Shown here piece after piece: positions 10,973 through 22,262 of a stretch of 64,000 nucleotides of DNA. The stretch is from positions 13,211,678-13,275,677 of the forward strand of contig NC_089322.1 in NCBI RefSeq assembly GCF_036669915.1, given 5' to 3'. Within the stretch, counting starts at the first letter, position 1. Each line of letters opens with the position of its first letter. The stretch is from Pocillopora verrucosa (taxonomy: Eukaryota > Cnidaria > Anthozoa > Scleractinia > Pocilloporidae). The notes beneath the pieces were generated by a model that ran no database searches, was not told the origin of the DNA, and saw only the letters and a list, made by a program, of their open reading frames with translations. The position numbers and the translations under genes were made by a program.

Positions 10973-11674
10973 AGAGGGTGGCAAAGGGTTCTTGCGTGAC
11001 GCGTGATGGCCCCAAAACTTGCAGGGTGACGCGTGATTGAACCCAAATTATCCGCGTGACGCGGGACCGGACATCACAACTTGATGCGTGGTTTTCTATT
11101 TTACAAGTGCGTGACGCGTGATTTACAAAACTTACTAATTAGATATCCGTGATAGTGAACGCTCTTTGGCCAAGAGGAAACCAATCATTCAAAGTAAATA
11201 GAGTCTTACAAAGATCAATAAACCATGGCAGCCGTCACACTGTTTTCTGTTCTTTTCCGTCCTTTGCTGACCTTCGCCTGACCTTTGATGTCTTTGATCT
11301 TCCAGGTAGGTCCAAACAATCGTAACACAACATGCATAAGTTAATGTAGTTAACATTTGCTTAAGGACTATGTTCTTCAGTGTTCTTTTTGTCGACCGCT
11401 TGGTTGTCTAGTTTCAACAAGTAAATCATCTTAATTTGTCTTACAAAAAGCAATATGACAAGTGAAACGCAATTCATTCCAGGATAAAATCGTTGGATAC
11501 AATATAATTTTCAATAATACATCCGATAGGTTGAAATCTTAGATTGTTAGATTAGTGTACTTACTCCTTTATACGTGACGCGTGATTGGTTTAAAAAAAA
11601 AATTACCCGTGATGCGTGATTCGATAGAAAATTCAACGTGATGTGTGATTGGAACCCTCCCTTTGCCACCCTCT
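10973..11674. mobile_element. Non-autonomous DNA transposon with GTGACGCGTGAT subterminal repeats
   Basis: The ends are inverted repeats: AGAGGGTGGCAAAGGGTTC at the left, and GGAACCCTCCCTTTGCCACC followed by CTCT at the right. Inside both ends are several copies of GTGACGCGTGAT. The homologous intron at 34.70 kb and 51.13 kb lacks it (CTTCTAAAACAAAACT), which supports an insertion. There is no transposase frame. A copy with the right end deleted lies at 28.74-28.95 kb. Confidence 0.75.
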
Positions 11675-12600
11675 TCTGAAACAACTTGAGAGAAAGATCA
11701 GCTGAGTTATATTTTTTTGTAAGCAGTCTAGAAACTTGACTGTTTATTCTCAAGATTTGTCTTTTTTTGTTCTCCTGAGCTGCCACATAAAACATTTGTA
11801 AATGGAATTGATTGTAGGTTTCACTAATTGTCAATCAACTAAAACTACAATTTTTAGGGGAAGTTCTTTGTTAGCGGAAATTTTCCTCTTTCAGGCATGG
11901 AAACCCGGGTCGAAAGGGTAAAAAATAAGAATGACCTATTCCAAGTTGTCTTTCTTGAAGTTCACAATCAGCTTCCAACTGAATTCTCCTCTGCCCCATG
12001 TTGCAAAAAGTGATTAAGGACTGGGAACGAGTGAGGATTAAACAGGAAAATGGGAATAAGATGTTTTATCAACCTACCTAATTGGATTCAGATTTGATGA
12101 GTAAGATCGAGTAAGTTATGAGCTTGGGCTGTCTGTGCCCACCAACCCTTTGACATTTTGTTGCTATTTTTTTATTTTAATGAAATTAAAGATGTATCAC
12201 CAGATCTAAAGGACTTTCCAGAACAAACAGGATGGAGAAAATATATTTCCATAAAAAGAAACTAGCTGTGAATACAATCTAATTTAAAAATATTGAATTA
12301 ATTTTAAAATTCCATGATAAACATTTTCCCTTCAATTTGTTATCATACTATGAATCCCTTGTCTTCATTTAATGTTTTTAAAGGGTCACAAAACTATTTT
12401 TCAAGATACTGAGAAAAAGATGATAGAAATAATGGAAAAAAGTGAGAGATTATATCTGGTTTGTAATGTAACCAAAAATACAAAGAAGCACACACAGTTG
12501 TATCACTAATGATTAAGGAAACTATTATTTTGTGGACTAACACATGTTAAACAGTTCTATTGCAAAGCAGAGACAAACTCAAAATAATTCAGGAAAAAAT
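11675..12600 (+). pseudogene. Relic of UQCC6-like intron and second exon
   Basis: This is homologous to 51.1-52.4 kb. An exon-like block at 12,191-12,265 reads DVSPDLKDFPEQTGWRKY... to a TAG after 24 codons, followed by the second conserved block at about 12,380-12,510. The first UQCC6-like exon is deleted upstream: the acceptor ATGA at about 10,910 joins directly to intron sequence. No functional gene remains. Confidence 0.5.
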
Positions 12601-12656
12601 TTTCAGGAGGAGATGAAGGTATCTTAACCGGTACATAGCATAAACTAAAAAGTACA

Positions 12657-12820
12657 GGTATCGCAAAGGTTATCGGTTCAAATCCCGTATAGGCCTGAAT
12701 TTTTTTCAGGTCTTATTTTCACTGCTGCTTAGGTAGTGTTCATTGCTGCAAAAATTGTTTTCATTTTCACGTCTTTATCCGCAGTTCAAATATATGACTT
12801 TCATATATTCACAGTCGTTT
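12657..12820 (+). mobile_element. tRNA-derived SINE
   Basis: A pol III B box, GGTTCAAATCC (12,675-12,685), is followed by CCTGAATTTTTTTCAGG and a tail containing TATATGACTTTCATATATTC. The element is bracketed by AAAAGTACA direct repeats (12,648-12,656 and 12,821-12,829), and the homologous sites at 29.39 and 52.46 kb lack it. The A box is weak. I recognise the body from cnidarian SINEs. Confidence 0.75.
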
Positions 12821-13036
12821 AAAAGTACATGTAATTAAAAAGAAACAGAAGGTTTAAGTTGGAGTTAAGGAATCCTCATTACATCCAACATTATCAGGGC
12901 AAAAGAGCACCTGTGACAAACAGTAACTCAATTATTGGGCGGTATAGGAAATGTAAGAAAATCATGAAATCTAAATAATGGATGAATGGTAAAAAAATAT
13001 TCTACTCCAGTCCTCCAGTGAAGATGACAGGGCTGA

Positions 13037-14507
13037 TTAGGACTGGGCTCTAGACACTTCCTCTATCATTATCCGGGATACTGATTGCCATCCAGTGTAA
13101 GCATCACCCAGTGGTTCAGTAGGACACTGTCCTACCCATAACTCCACAGTGACCCTGCCCTGTGGGATGTTTTCACAGTATCCCTCGAATGATCTGTGAT
13201 GAAGCAGATTAACACTCTTAGATGGCCAATAGTTGTACACAGCAGCCTCAATTGTCATTGGTCTACTGCATTCATTTCCATTAAACTTGAAGAACCACCG
13301 ATTGCATTTACTTGAACTGCCATAGACTCTTGTATTTCCCTGGAATGAGACTTTAATAGCTGAATCAGACTGCAGCTTGTTGAATGAGCAATCCTATAAA
13401 AATGTCAAGAAGACAGTCTTAGTGCGAAAAAAAATGCTTTCTCAGGGTGCTATTGGACACAATTTGATGAGCACCTTGTAGTTTTCCTGCCACTAGAATG
13501 CAAAGAATTGTTAATTTATATTTTTAAATCGTCGGCATTTCTCAAAAGTATTTTTCAGAGATGGCCACGACAAATTGGCTCTAACGCTTAATTTATTTTT
13601 ATTGCATTTTCTAGACATTTCTGTACCTTTATCTTTCCACTATCTCTACCATCGTCATGTTTCCACACACACTGTTTCCAGTTGGTCTGTGACACTGCAC
13701 TATTCACGATTTCTCCTTTCTCTCCTTTAGATCCCTGCTCTCCTTTCACACCCTTGATTCCTGGCGGTCCACTGCTACCACGTGACCCTTCATGACCTTT
13801 ATCTCCTTTTATTCCCATCATTCCAGGTGCACCATTTTTACCAAGTGACCCTGGATTTCCTTTTTGTCCTCTTGTCCCCGTCATACCTCTCGTTCCCTTG
13901 ACACCAGGCTCCCCCTTTCTTTTCCTTGTTGTCCTTGCAGCCCTGGGGCGCCAGGAATTCCCGGCATTCCTGGTATGCCATTCGATCCTGGAATCCCAAA
14001 AAATCCGTGAGCAAGAAGAAAGAGAAGAAAGAACTTATAGTGATTGGATGAACATACTTGATGTTCATTGATGTTTATTTTCCGCCGAAGTAGTACAGCA
14101 ATTTCTTCATAAACTAATCACGTTGAGAATTATGCTTCGTTTTAGGAGAAACAGCTCAGAACATTGAATGATCTCATAACCGTTGTAGAGATATCCCTCT
14201 AAGAAAACCTTTTCCAGCAATGTTCTACTTTGTTTTGGAAAACTTATGATTGATGAGGGATTTTTTTGTGCTTAGCTTGGCAGACATGAGTGATAAACTG
14301 AGGTATGACAAATGAACGCGTCATGAAGTACAGCGATTTTGGAGTAAATAATTGTGGATAAAGCATGCTTAAGAGTATCTCACAGGGATCTTTGTCAGCG
14401 CCAGCTTGAGGATTCTGTTGTTGAGGACTGGTGGTTGGTCCCACGGAACGTAATCCTGTTTCGGACGAGAAAAATTACAAAACAGCGAGGATCAGAAGCT
14501 TCGCCAT
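13037..14507 (-). pseudogene. CTHRC1-like locus 2, disabled
   Basis: The three exon positions are 14,507-14,379, about 14,013-13,627 and 13,393-13,037. Four lesions are visible. Codon 11 of the signal peptide is TAA. The exon 1 donor GT has become AT. The exon 2 acceptor segment and its first residues are gone. A 7-nt deletion at about 13,910 breaks the Gly-X-Y frame. Exon 3 stays open (118 residues), but the conserved ECSGP motif is ECSRP. The paralogue at 61.8-63.3 kb shares its 5' flank almost exactly. The TATA box at 14,579-14,588 is kept. This is a pseudogene unless exon 3 is reused elsewhere. Confidence 0.88.
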
Positions 14508-14578
14508 ACTCCGATGGTTACTTTTCGCGAATAGTTCGTGATTTATGACTGAAATATATTTCTCCTTATGTACGCGCC

Positions 14579-14588
14579 AATTTATATC
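14579..14588 (-). promoter_or_regulatory. TATA box of pseudogenised locus 2
   Basis: The minus strand reads GATATAAATTGGCG, 72 bp upstream of the ATG at 14,507. It is kept even though the coding part is dead, which suggests recent inactivation. Confidence 0.55.
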
Positions 14589-14589
14589 C

Positions 14590-15780
14590 TACTGAATTTC
14601 ATTAAATGCAAACTGTCAGTTATCATGTTAAATAACAATATTAATTAAGAAACCTGGAGCTAAATGATAAGGATGTCTGAAACTACTCGAACTCACACAC
14701 CGGGTAAACAACTTGGCTGTGATTTCCTCATCAGTTCACTAATGAAACACGTACTGACCAACAGACCAATGTTTCACTCAGATTCAGAAAAATTACGCAG
14801 TAAAATCCGATCCACAAAATTTTCCTCTTCTGATCAAATGTGACATATTGAGATGCAAAAAAAGTTTGATAGGGTCTGTGATGTGATGTTCATTTGCCCT
14901 TAGCTCGATTTCGGTATTCATGTTATTGGATCCATTCCAAAATAGTATAAACCCTTTTTAACGCCACATGTTTGATCTAAACTTATCTGGAGGTGGTGTG
15001 TTAGATTTTCGTGTTCGAAATCTGTTGATTTTTTTAATGGTGGTACAAATTGTAGACCCGTCTCACTGATATGAAATTGAACTGAAACTATAATGTGTTT
15101 AATTGAGAAAACAGATGATAGCACCCATAGGCATACGTGCCGGGCAAATCAAAATTTTACAAAAGTTTTCATGTTTCGTTTCGTCCTTTTTTTTTATTTG
15201 AAAGAGTTATTTTTTGTTTTGAGCTTAAGTCAGCGTGGTAGGGCCAGTTAAATTCTTTTCCGGACTGTGTGTTTTGAGAGTAATTTTGAGCAATACACAC
15301 AGGACAAGGATCTTTTTGATACGTTTCCAGATTTTTCCGAATAAAGTGGTACATATCTTTGCAGTAATACCTGCTACATCCACGCATCGTTTTCTACAGA
15401 ACGATCATTCAGTGCATTGCGCAGATTAGAACTTACTTCCGCAGCACCATGGAGCAACAACATGTAAGTAACATCGCACTTATTAACATTTAAAGGGAAT
15501 ATGCCGATTCTGTAGTCATCAGTGACATGGATCATATCATTGGTCGAAATGGCAGAGACAGCTATTTCTTTTAAAGTGTTTTATGAGCTCGTATGATTGA
15601 GTCATACACAAGAACATATATTTATTTCATATAAAGGCCGTAGTTTATCGTATGACCCTTGCTTCTCTTCAACTGTTTCTTGAAAACTTGGACAACTTGC
15701 AGGCATTTTTGGCAAGTGGTTCAACCCCCCCCCCCCCCCCCGGCAGAAAATAGCCCATACGTCCATGAAAGGATTAGTTA
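14590..15780. other. 5' flank of locus 2; no gene seen
   Basis: Sequence to about 15,190 is near-identical to 63.41-64.0 kb. It includes the GGAGCTAAATGATAAGGATG block and the start of a repeat seen in full at 44.95, 54.68 and 56.0 kb (a C-rich tract, then CAAATTTTGGGCAACTCAGA). A poly-C run lies at about 15,726-15,740. I find no coding evidence. Confidence 0.65.
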
Positions 15781-15789
15781 AGTTGACCC

Positions 15790-17400
15790 GTTATTAAATA
15801 TCACGGATAACAGTGTTGTGATTAACAAACTACGGCAGGATAAAAAAGCGGTCAAGCCCTTAAATGTTCAGGAGAGCGTTTCTGCGGACTCTGAAGCGCC
15901 TGATATCATGTGTATTTTTTCTATGGTCGATTACGGTATTCATACTCATACCGAGGCAGTGAGATATATTTCCATCTCCGAAATCCTTTTTTGTGTATTA
16001 ATGGTACAAGGTGCAGACTTGTGTTGTGAAGTTAAAAGGGTCACAAGGGTCACATCTGTTTTTTCCGGATAACAGAATTTATTTCTAAAATGTAAGCCTT
16101 CAATGCTTCAGATTATTTTTCACACACTCTTATGTGCGGCTATCTCGCTGGAATGAAACTTTACTAGCTGTAACAGACTGCAGCTTGTTGAATGAGCAAG
16201 CCAATTAAAAATGCCAAGAAGACAGTCTTAGTGCAAAAAAATGTTTTATGGGACTATTACTGTAAATAATTTGATGATGACCTCGTACTTTTCCAGCCTG
16301 AATGCACAGAGTTGTCAATTGATATTTTTAGTTTGGTGGCATTTCTCAAAAGTCTCTTTCAGAGATGGCCATAACAAATTGGCTCTAACACTTGATTTAT
16401 TTTTCATTTCATTTTCTAGATATTTCTGTTCCACTATCTCTATCATCATTCAGATTTTTCTGCACACACTGTTTCCAGTTGGTCTGTGACAATGTACTAT
16501 TCACGCTTTTAAGTCTTTTAAATATCACAGATAACACTGTTTTAATTAACAAACTGCGTCAGGATAAAAGCAGTCAAGCCCTTAGATGTTCAGGAGAGCG
16601 TTTCTGCGGACTCTGAAGCGCCTGATATCGCGTTTATTTCTTCTATGGTCGATTAAACTATTCATACTTATATTGAGGTTGTGATGTATATTTTCATCTC
16701 CAAAATCTGTTGTTGTGTATTATGTGTACAAATTCCAGACTTGTGTTGTGAGGTTACAATTGAGAACGATATTTTTGTGTCCCTTTTGGTATGTTCTCCG
16801 AAAGTGATGTTTTTATAATTACTACTGTTTTAGGTGTTTCACTTGTCGACAAGAGTTAAGGTTTTTTTATCAGCGTTAGGGTCATATCTGTCTTTTTCGG
16901 AGAGCGGAATTTATCTCTAGAATGTACGCCTTAAATGCTTCAGATTATTTTTCACACAGTCTTACGTGCCGTTATCTCGCATAGAACACAGGTGTGGTGT
17001 CAACTTCCAAGGTTAAGAAAATACAACCAAGAGAGAATATCTTTGCATTTCTTTTGGTGCTTGTAGTTAGCTAGGGCTAGAGTTGTAGCAGCAAGACATG
17101 TTACATAGGATAAGATTTTGGGATCCGAGATTCATGGTGCCTTCCACCAAGAGTTCTCAAGCCATTTCCCTCATACGTTCAAATACTTGTCTTACTGAGC
17201 ATCTGTTTAAACTGGCGTACTAAGGTGTTTGATTTAGGAAGTAGGTGATAGCATTCGCTGGCTTGACCTTTTTTTCAAATATTACAGATAACAGTGTTTT
17301 AATAAGAAAAGTGCAGCAAGAAAAGGCGACTAAGCCTCTAGATGTTCAAAGAGGGTAATTTTGTAACTGTGGTACTGCGTCGGTGAGGGGTATTACAAGA
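15790..17400. repeat. Module R, copy 2, with CTHRC1-like exon scraps
   Basis: Module R starts at about 15,790. At about 16,150-16,205 the minus strand carries the 5' edge of exon 3 with its acceptor. At about 16,422-16,510 it has the exon 2 tail (QTNW region) with the donor damaged. Module R then resumes to about 17,400. The arrangement matches copy 1 and, more loosely, 36.7-38.0 kb. Confidence 0.68.
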
Positions 17401-17426
17401 CAAATAGAGAACAATACATGGGCGCG

Positions 17427-17522
17427 CGTAGATATGGAATTTCTCTTCGAGTGTTTAACTCGATAGCTCACGAGTGAGCAAACGAGTGAAATGTCGAGTT
17501 GAACACGAGAAGAGAATATCTA
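17427..17522. repeat. Imperfect hairpin element
   Basis: GTAGATATGGAATTTCTCTT at the left pairs imperfectly with GAAGAGAATATCTAC at the right, with CGAGT/ACTCG motifs inside. It resembles a foldback MITE and has no coding content. Confidence 0.5.
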
Positions 17523-18189
17523 CAAGCAACTATATATTATTTTGTTTATCATATAAACACAATAGCCCTTTACTGAGAAGAAAAGCCGACTTCATTAATG
17601 AATAAAAATAAATAAATCGACAATCCCCGAATAACAATCGTAGAGTGTGTTGGCGCTGACCCTTATGATGGAAAAATGTGTCGAATCATGATTAAAAAAA
17701 CAAAAATGGCCGTAATTTTCAATTTACAATATTCTCATTTATCGACTTTGTTCTTATGGACAGAAGAAGTCCTTCAGGTAAACGGCCAAAATCGGCCAGT
17801 GGCAAATCTTCCAGTTGTCGATTTTCATTCTAAGCCGAGAGAAATGCTAACATCAAGGCCACTAAATATGTAACTTTCGGTTTTTCTTTTAGCATATAGG
17901 TTTTCTTCTCCTTTTAGGAAAGTTTGAACCTCACTGTCTGTCAGCGATACGGATTTTCAAGTGTTCATTCATCAACCTGACCGAGTGACGCTAAAGGCGA
18001 GTGACATGTCAGCAGCTGATTGGCTATATCAACACACGTGAAAAAATACGATACTTTTTCACGTATGTTGTTACAGCTTTTCTCAGGGCCGGAAAATCCA
18101 TGTATAACACCGCAGTTAATGTGATAATTTGGTTTTATCAATAATGTTAATTGACCAGCGCAAAGATTTTCTAAAGAATCTGCCAGGTG

Positions 18190-18345
18190 AACCTTCACTA
18201 CCTTTATCTCCTTTTAATCCCATCATTCCAGGTTCACCCCGGCCACCAAGATCCCCTGACACCAGGCTCTCCCTTAGCTCCATCTTTTCCTTGTTGTCTT
18301 TGCAGTCCTGGGACGCCAGGAATTCCCGGTATTCAACAACCAAAG
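18190..18345 (-). pseudogene. Collagen exon remnant of CTHRC1-like type
   Basis: On the minus strand, Gly-X-Y-like sequence (GRGEPGMMGLKGDKGSEG) is preceded by frame-shifted collagen. It is more diverged than the array genes and matches the remnant at 46.71-46.89 kb, so both come from one older pseudogene that was duplicated with its surroundings. Confidence 0.7.
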
Positions 18346-18429
18346 AAAACAGTTTTAGTGCAAATAAATTTCTTATAACGGTAATATAGGGAATAAATTG
18401 AAGATATTTCTGATATTTCCTTTCTTTGG

Positions 18430-18622
18430 TCTTTCCTCTGTCTTAATTATCATCTCCTTTCCACACACACTGTTTCCAGTTGGTCTGTGACACTGCACTA
18501 TTCACGATTTCTCCTTTCTCTCCTTTAGATCCCTGCTCTCCTTTCAAACCCCTGATTCCTTCTCTTCTTGTTTCCGTCATCCCTCACGGTACCTTGACAC
18601 CGGGCTCTTCCTTAGCTCCCTA
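18430..18622 (-). pseudogene. CTHRC1-like exon 2 tail remnant
   Basis: The minus strand has the NWKQCVW segment and preceding KGEKGEIVNSAV, then a deletion and a short shifted piece of earlier collagen. It lies upstream, in transcriptional terms, of the collagen remnant at 18.2 kb, so the order is scrambled. The same scrambled order recurs at 46.7-47.3 kb. Confidence 0.7.
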
Positions 18623-19199
18623 GAAAAATACTTAAGTTGTTATCATATTTCGGGAAATCACACGGGAAAAATATTTCCAATTTCATTAAAACGTCGCACA
18701 CTGCAGAAATATCTGAAGAACATTCTGGCCATGTTTCGCCAAAATCCGAAAAATTTGCATACGCTATTAACTATTAATTTGTTTAAGTAGAGGTAAACTT
18801 GCGTGAAAACAAACCTCGAGTTTTTAACCCCTTAAACTGAAATTCGTAGTTTTCGCTTCTCATTTAAGTTTGTGTCGATGCAGTCATGGCACCAACCAAT
18901 GAGAGGCAATATTAACCTCATGGCAAAGAGGTCCATGAAAATTCGAGGGAAAGGTCATCTTGCGACGAAAACGAATGGGTTAAACAGATTAAGCGAAGTC
19001 CAAAAAATTCACCAAGAGAAGCAAATAGTGACGTCAGACATGTTTGCGTCATCAAAATCTTCTGCCTTCGATTTCTTTGGGCCTGGCTGTCTGTTGGAGG
19101 TTACCTCTCGTTATGACCGTTTCATGGCGACTTTTATTTCTCAATGTTTTGGGGAATGTGAAATTCACTTCTTTTTGTGCAATACAATGCGCAATTTAA

Positions 19200-19360
19200 G
19201 CTTAAAAACAGAATATCTAGATTGTAGTCTAGCTGTTCTGGAAGCTCTAGTTTATAGACATCTTCAGATATTTCTCAAAATCTTTTTACTGGACGTCTTG
19301 GCTTTTTAGGACTTTTCCCGGTGATTTTGCCTTCGTCTTTCAAATTATTTGTTTCTTTGG
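19200..19360 (-). pseudogene. TDG-like exon fragment (diverged copy)
   Basis: The minus strand reads SPKKPRRPVKRF, a stop, then EISEDVYKLELPEQLDYNLD, matching the exon that precedes the GINPG exon near 48.4 kb. A stop interrupts it and no donor remains. The GINPG exon itself is not present here. It is part of the duplicated TDG/UQCC block. Confidence 0.5.
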
Positions 19361-19689
19361 CTCCATCATAAACTCCTGAATTATTGTTTGGTTAAGGCAG
19401 AAATATAAATACCACTCACAAGTTTGAACTGTAACGAAGGGATTCCTCTTGATTCTGCATCCTGTTATCCGCAATCGCGTTAAGGTTTAGTCGTGAATCA
19501 GGGCAAACATACAAACACAACCACCATACCCATAAGCTTATCGTTCTTTCCTGTTTACAAGAACGTTATGCACCCGTAGTAAATAGACCAGCGGTCAGAA
19601 GTTCAAGGTTTTTGGTACCTCGAAATGCTGTCTTTTAACATGGTGGCCGTTTGAAATTACAGCGCTTGCGCAAGTCATTGCACGATTTG

Positions 19690-19790
19690 CGCCTAACGCG
19701 GTGCGTCATACAAATTCTTGGAGCTTGGTTTTTCTACGCTGAAAACCTTTTTGACATGAATGGCTGGAGAGGTTAGCGTAGTTAGCCTTA
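19690..19790 (+). pseudogene. Degenerate UQCC5-like first exon
   Basis: Sequence from ACGATTTGCGCCTAACGCGG to about 19,780 aligns loosely with the UQCC5-like exon at 49.08-49.19 kb (the RRLGVHRFLLLFF region) but has lost the reading frame. Its place, beside a TDG-like fragment on the opposite strand, matches the 48-50 kb locus. Confidence 0.35.
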
Positions 19791-19839
19791 ATTGGAGTCC
19801 AGCTCAGGCCCTAACGTAGTTGGGCGCCGATAATTCAGT

Positions 19840-20400
19840 GTGATTATGTCCGATCACGAAGACCACACAACTGACGAGCGCGCCCCTGAACCGTCAACGG
19901 ACAGTAGCGCCCAGAATATGCCTTCAGCAAACGCTTTCGCGGATTTGTTCAAAGCTGCCTTGGCTCCAGTTCTGAGCCAGCTGACGAACTTGAACGAGAA
20001 TGTGAGCTCAGTGCTCCTGAACGGGCACGACTACTCCGATGAGGACGGTTCAAACCGCCTCTAATGACGGGCCCGTCATTACAGCCATGACAAAAGCCGC
20101 CGATTTGGCGCTGGGCAAATACAGCCAAGACAAAGAACTGATCACTTATTAACAGATGCTGTTGCAATGGCACTTCAATACAACCACCAGGTGAATCACT
20201 CCCGACGCCTGGCCATGAAGAAAGAGATGCATAAAACCCATGCAGCTTTAATGAAAAGGACGTCTTTTTCCATGAGATCATGGCAAAGGCAGCTGGAAGT
20301 CTGCAGAGACCTTCCGTTAATATTACAACAAACCGGTTATTCAAGGAAACAGACTTGCTTCCGCTATCCTTGACCAGTGAAAACTTTGATATGTTTTTGG
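19840..20400 (+). mobile_element. Gag-like remnant of a DIRS-type retrotransposon
   Basis: An acidic plus-strand ORF starts at 19,846 (MSDHEDHTTDERAPEPS...) and continues, after stops and shifts, with an NHSRRLAMK segment and a TTNRLFKETDLLPL segment. The layout (acidic N-terminus, an RR-containing helix, an LFK/LFG-like segment) resembles the first ORF of DIRS elements as I remember it. No reverse transcriptase or tyrosine recombinase follows. The family assignment is tentative. Confidence 0.4.
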
Positions 20401-20830
20401 AATATTACATGTGCTACTTTGCTTCTTTTGTTACATGCAGTTAGACAATATATTACAAAAATGGTTATCATCGTTTATGTTCAACCTCTTACTTTTGTGT
20501 GGATGTCATGCCTCTTGTTCGAATGCATGTCGTATGAGTGCATCAACGCTTTAAAGTCTGATGGGATCTCTGCCTTCTGGTCATGTGACAGAATTGGAAA
20601 ATTAAACGAGACTTACCTATAAGTTGAAGTTTGATTGAGATTATATCACCTGACATCAGAAGGCGAGAGAACAAATGCCCTCCACTATCACACCCACCTT
20701 TTCTAAGGCAATTTACCGGTCTCTTCCTACTTTTGGCTTTTTCAGCCTGCATGCTATTTTAGATGCACCCTGTGCGTGGCTTTTAATTATGACTTGCGCA
20801 AGCGCCGTGCTATCTCATGTGATCTCTCAC

Positions 20831-20880
20831 CTTTCTTCTTTCTAGACATCTTTCTGACTTTTCCCTGACATAAACTTCAT
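20831..20880 (-). pseudogene. UQCC5-like second exon, inverted partial copy
   Basis: The minus strand, after a CCTACAG acceptor, reads EVYVREKSERCLERRK and then meets a GTGAG donor-like site. It matches the UQCC5-like exon at 50,794 but stops before the QEQENTNKQQ tail. The segment 20.4-21.5 kb is inverted relative to the other copies. Confidence 0.55.
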
Positions 20881-20913
20881 CTGTAGGACATACAAGTAAG
20901 AGGTTTAATATTT

Positions 20914-21126
20914 GGTTAACATTTTTACTCCCAAGATCTCATTTGTAATTCTCCTTACTGTCTGCCTGACAATTCTTGTGATGTGAGTTTTGAGAACTTG
21001 CTATTGGATCAAATAACAATTCCTTCTTGATATTTTGATGTATCTTCATCACTATTCTGCTTAACATTGTATTGATATTGTAAGGAGAAACTCTGTTTTG
21101 GTCACTCATGGGAGTTAAAGGGTTAG
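20914..21126 (-). mobile_element. MITE, full copy
   Basis: The left end is GGTTAACATTTTTACTCCCA, and the right end, read in reverse complement, is GCTAACCCTTTAACTCCCAT. About 213 bp, no coding content. It sits directly upstream of the UQCC5-like exon copy, in the same relative position as at 34.15 and 49.70 kb, so it was in the intron before the block was duplicated. Confidence 0.75.
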
Positions 21127-21129
21127 CAA

Positions 21130-22262
21130 AGTATAACCGTCAGAAATGACCGTTTCCATTTCTCCTTTTGCGTCAGCTGATTAATTTTTGTAGCAAATCT
21201 CTCTCGAAGTCAATTTAAAATTAAAGGAAACACTTAAAACTTAAAGATTTCGAAAAAATTTCAATTTATCCCACTTAGCAAATGCCAACGTTTCTGATGG
21301 TGGTTGGAGTCCTACACTTAAAAACAAAGCCATAGTCCCAGAGACTATCTACTCTTTACGCCATTATTTTCTTTATCCAATAACTGTATGCATAATGACA
21401 TATGGAGCAATGAAGACATCTAACTCAGTCATTTTGTGACTACGAAAGGAAAAATCAACGGCGCCATTTCAAACTGCAAGCGATCCTCCTGCGGCAAACA
21501 AAGTCTTATTTTTCAAAGTAGTCATGAATAATCCATATGGAGAATTATACGACAAAAATGAATATTTGGAATTGATTGATTTTACTGATTTTGAATAATT
21601 AACTAGAGCTGCCATTTTTAGGTGAAGCTCTTTGTTAGCGGAAATTTTCCTCTTGCAGACATGAAAACCCTGATCAAAGGGGGTAAAATTGTTATGGAAA
21701 AGTTTTGATTCTGTCAAAAGCTGACCTATTCCAAGTTGTCATTCATGAAGTACACAATCAGCTTCCAACTGAATTCTTCTCTGCCCTATGTTACAAAAAG
21801 TGACTAAGGACTGGGAATGAGGGTGGATTAAACAGGAAAATGGGAGTAATATGTTCTATTAGCTTATCTAATTGCATTCAGTGAGATCAAGTAAAGGACA
21901 ATACAACGTGATTAAGCAAAGGAAGTTTATTTCATTGTTATGGATTTTTAACATCTACAATAAAACCTTACTTTGGTCAGAAAAGCTGTTTACTTTCTTT
22001 CAAACTCTTCAAAATATTTCAAAATCTGTAATACAACAGAATTCTTCTGCAAGGCAAGAGTAAAGTTTTGCTTAATGAAACTGCAACTTTACATCTCATC
22101 TTTTGACTAATAGCAAAATGATAGATACTCTTGTTATGTGCTTGGGCTGTCCGTGCTCACTGACCCTTTGACGTTTTGTATCTACTTTTATGAATCTAAA
22201 ATAATGGATGAATAAAAAGAGAATTATCTACTCCAGTCCTTAGGTGAAGATGACAGGGCTGA
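21130..22262. other. Relic intron and 3' flank; no gene seen
   Basis: From 21,130 to about 21,570 the sequence is the reverse complement of the UQCC5-like intron at 49.33-49.70 kb. From about 21,600 it matches 51.4-52.0 kb in the plus direction, then the 3' flank of CTHRC1-like loci 2, 5 and 7. Short ORFs are not conserved between copies. Confidence 0.6.

Noticed and set aside
12657-12700. A functional tRNA gene
   Set aside because: Only the B box is good; there is no cloverleaf, and the tail identifies it as a SINE.
18872-19309. 145-codon plus-strand frame
   Set aside because: It lies opposite TDG-like minus-strand sequence, whose match to a known protein is clear, and the homologous region at 47.5-48.5 kb is not open in this frame.
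21469-21717. 82-codon minus-strand frame ending LFAAGGSLAV
   Set aside because: I considered it as an exon; the homologous position at 49.34 kb falls in the UQCC5-like intron and has a stop, so it is intronic.
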